Shown piece by piece: positions 9,668-10,000 of a stretch of 10,000 bases of DNA (within the stretch, counting starts at the first letter, position 1; each line of letters begins with the position of its first letter). This DNA comes from Halocaridina rubra (taxonomy: Eukaryota; Arthropoda; Malacostraca; Decapoda; Atyidae), in assembly GCA_037179515.1 (NCBI GenBank), contig JAXCGZ010007603.1, positions 90,001-100,000 of the forward strand. The letters run 5' to 3'. Made by a program: the position numbers and the translations under genes. The notes beneath the pieces were generated by a model, which made no database searches, was not told where the DNA came from, and saw nothing but the letters and a program-made list of their open reading frames with translations.

Positions 9668-10000
9668 GTAGCAATATATCAAGATCATAAAATATAATGA
9701 TATATCTGTGGCAAACTAAGAAACATTATAAAACTTATGATTGCTGGTATGTCTACAAAAACAAGATAAATAATGTTTTCATATACAGCCAAGGTTGTGA
9801 TTTTTTAGTATAATTTTTGTTGAGTGCACAAGCATATGATAAAATACTGCAATTTTTTCATATGCAGGTAAAGTTGTCCTTTTTAATCAAGTGCTAAGAG
9901 TATTTGAAAATCTAGTAAGCTCGTTTATGTATACATATAATGTCAAAAATAAGAGGGAAAAGGAGTGAAAATGACCAATATCAGCAAACAATTTTCCTCA
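9668..10000 (+). other. intron 7, 5' part
   Basis: AT-rich sequence after the exon 7 donor. AG sites near 9787-9788 and 9867-9868 follow pyrimidine-poor DNA, and in the required phase they hit stop codons within a few codons, so neither is accepted as the next exon. The next exon is inferred to lie beyond the window. Confidence 0.7.

Noticed and set aside
9780..9900. Possible eighth exon after AG at about 9788 or 9868
   Set aside because: In the phase required by exon 7, both meet stop codons within a few codons and show no LRR similarity.

Overview
The window looks like nuclear DNA from an arthropod, most likely a decapod crustacean. That is an inference from style: very long, nearly pure (AT)n arrays, (GA)n, (GT)n and TTC/TTA arrays making up roughly a tenth of the window, decayed non-LTR retrotransposons, and a gene split into short exons with GT-AG introns of 200-540 bases. 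No prokaryotic features (operons, Shine-Dalgarno sites, CRISPR arrays) are present.

Layout. Positions 1-383 hold the 3' end of a plus-strand non-LTR retrotransposon (LINE), running straight into an (AT)n array. Positions 384-4590 are intergenic or intronic DNA with four long (AT)n arrays, one of them joined to a (GT)29 array, some trinucleotide tracts, and a 182-base fold-back element at 2041-2222. Positions 4591-6353 hold a second, minus-strand, heavily decayed copy of what appears to be the same LINE family. It carries most of the reverse transcriptase domain and the same 3' end as the first copy.

From 6549 to 9667 lie seven consecutive coding exons of one plus-strand gene for an F-box/leucine-rich-repeat protein. 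When the exons are joined at consensus splice sites the frame stays open for 370 complete codons. Several exons are not obvious as single open frames, and exon 3 (7498-7615) contains no ORF-like signal of its own length. The protein starts with a clear F-box and continues into degenerate LRRs, as expected for a substrate-recognition subunit of an SCF-type ubiquitin ligase. The N-terminal exon(s), promoter, C-terminal exon(s) and polyadenylation site are not seen. Intron 2 appears to use a rare GC donor followed at once by a TTC/TTG/TTA repeat tract.

I did not find a novel multi-gene system. The observations most worth checking are the GC-AG intron with its repeat tract, the shared LINE 3' terminus that joins an (AT)n microsatellite, and the near-perfectly symmetrical fold-back element.
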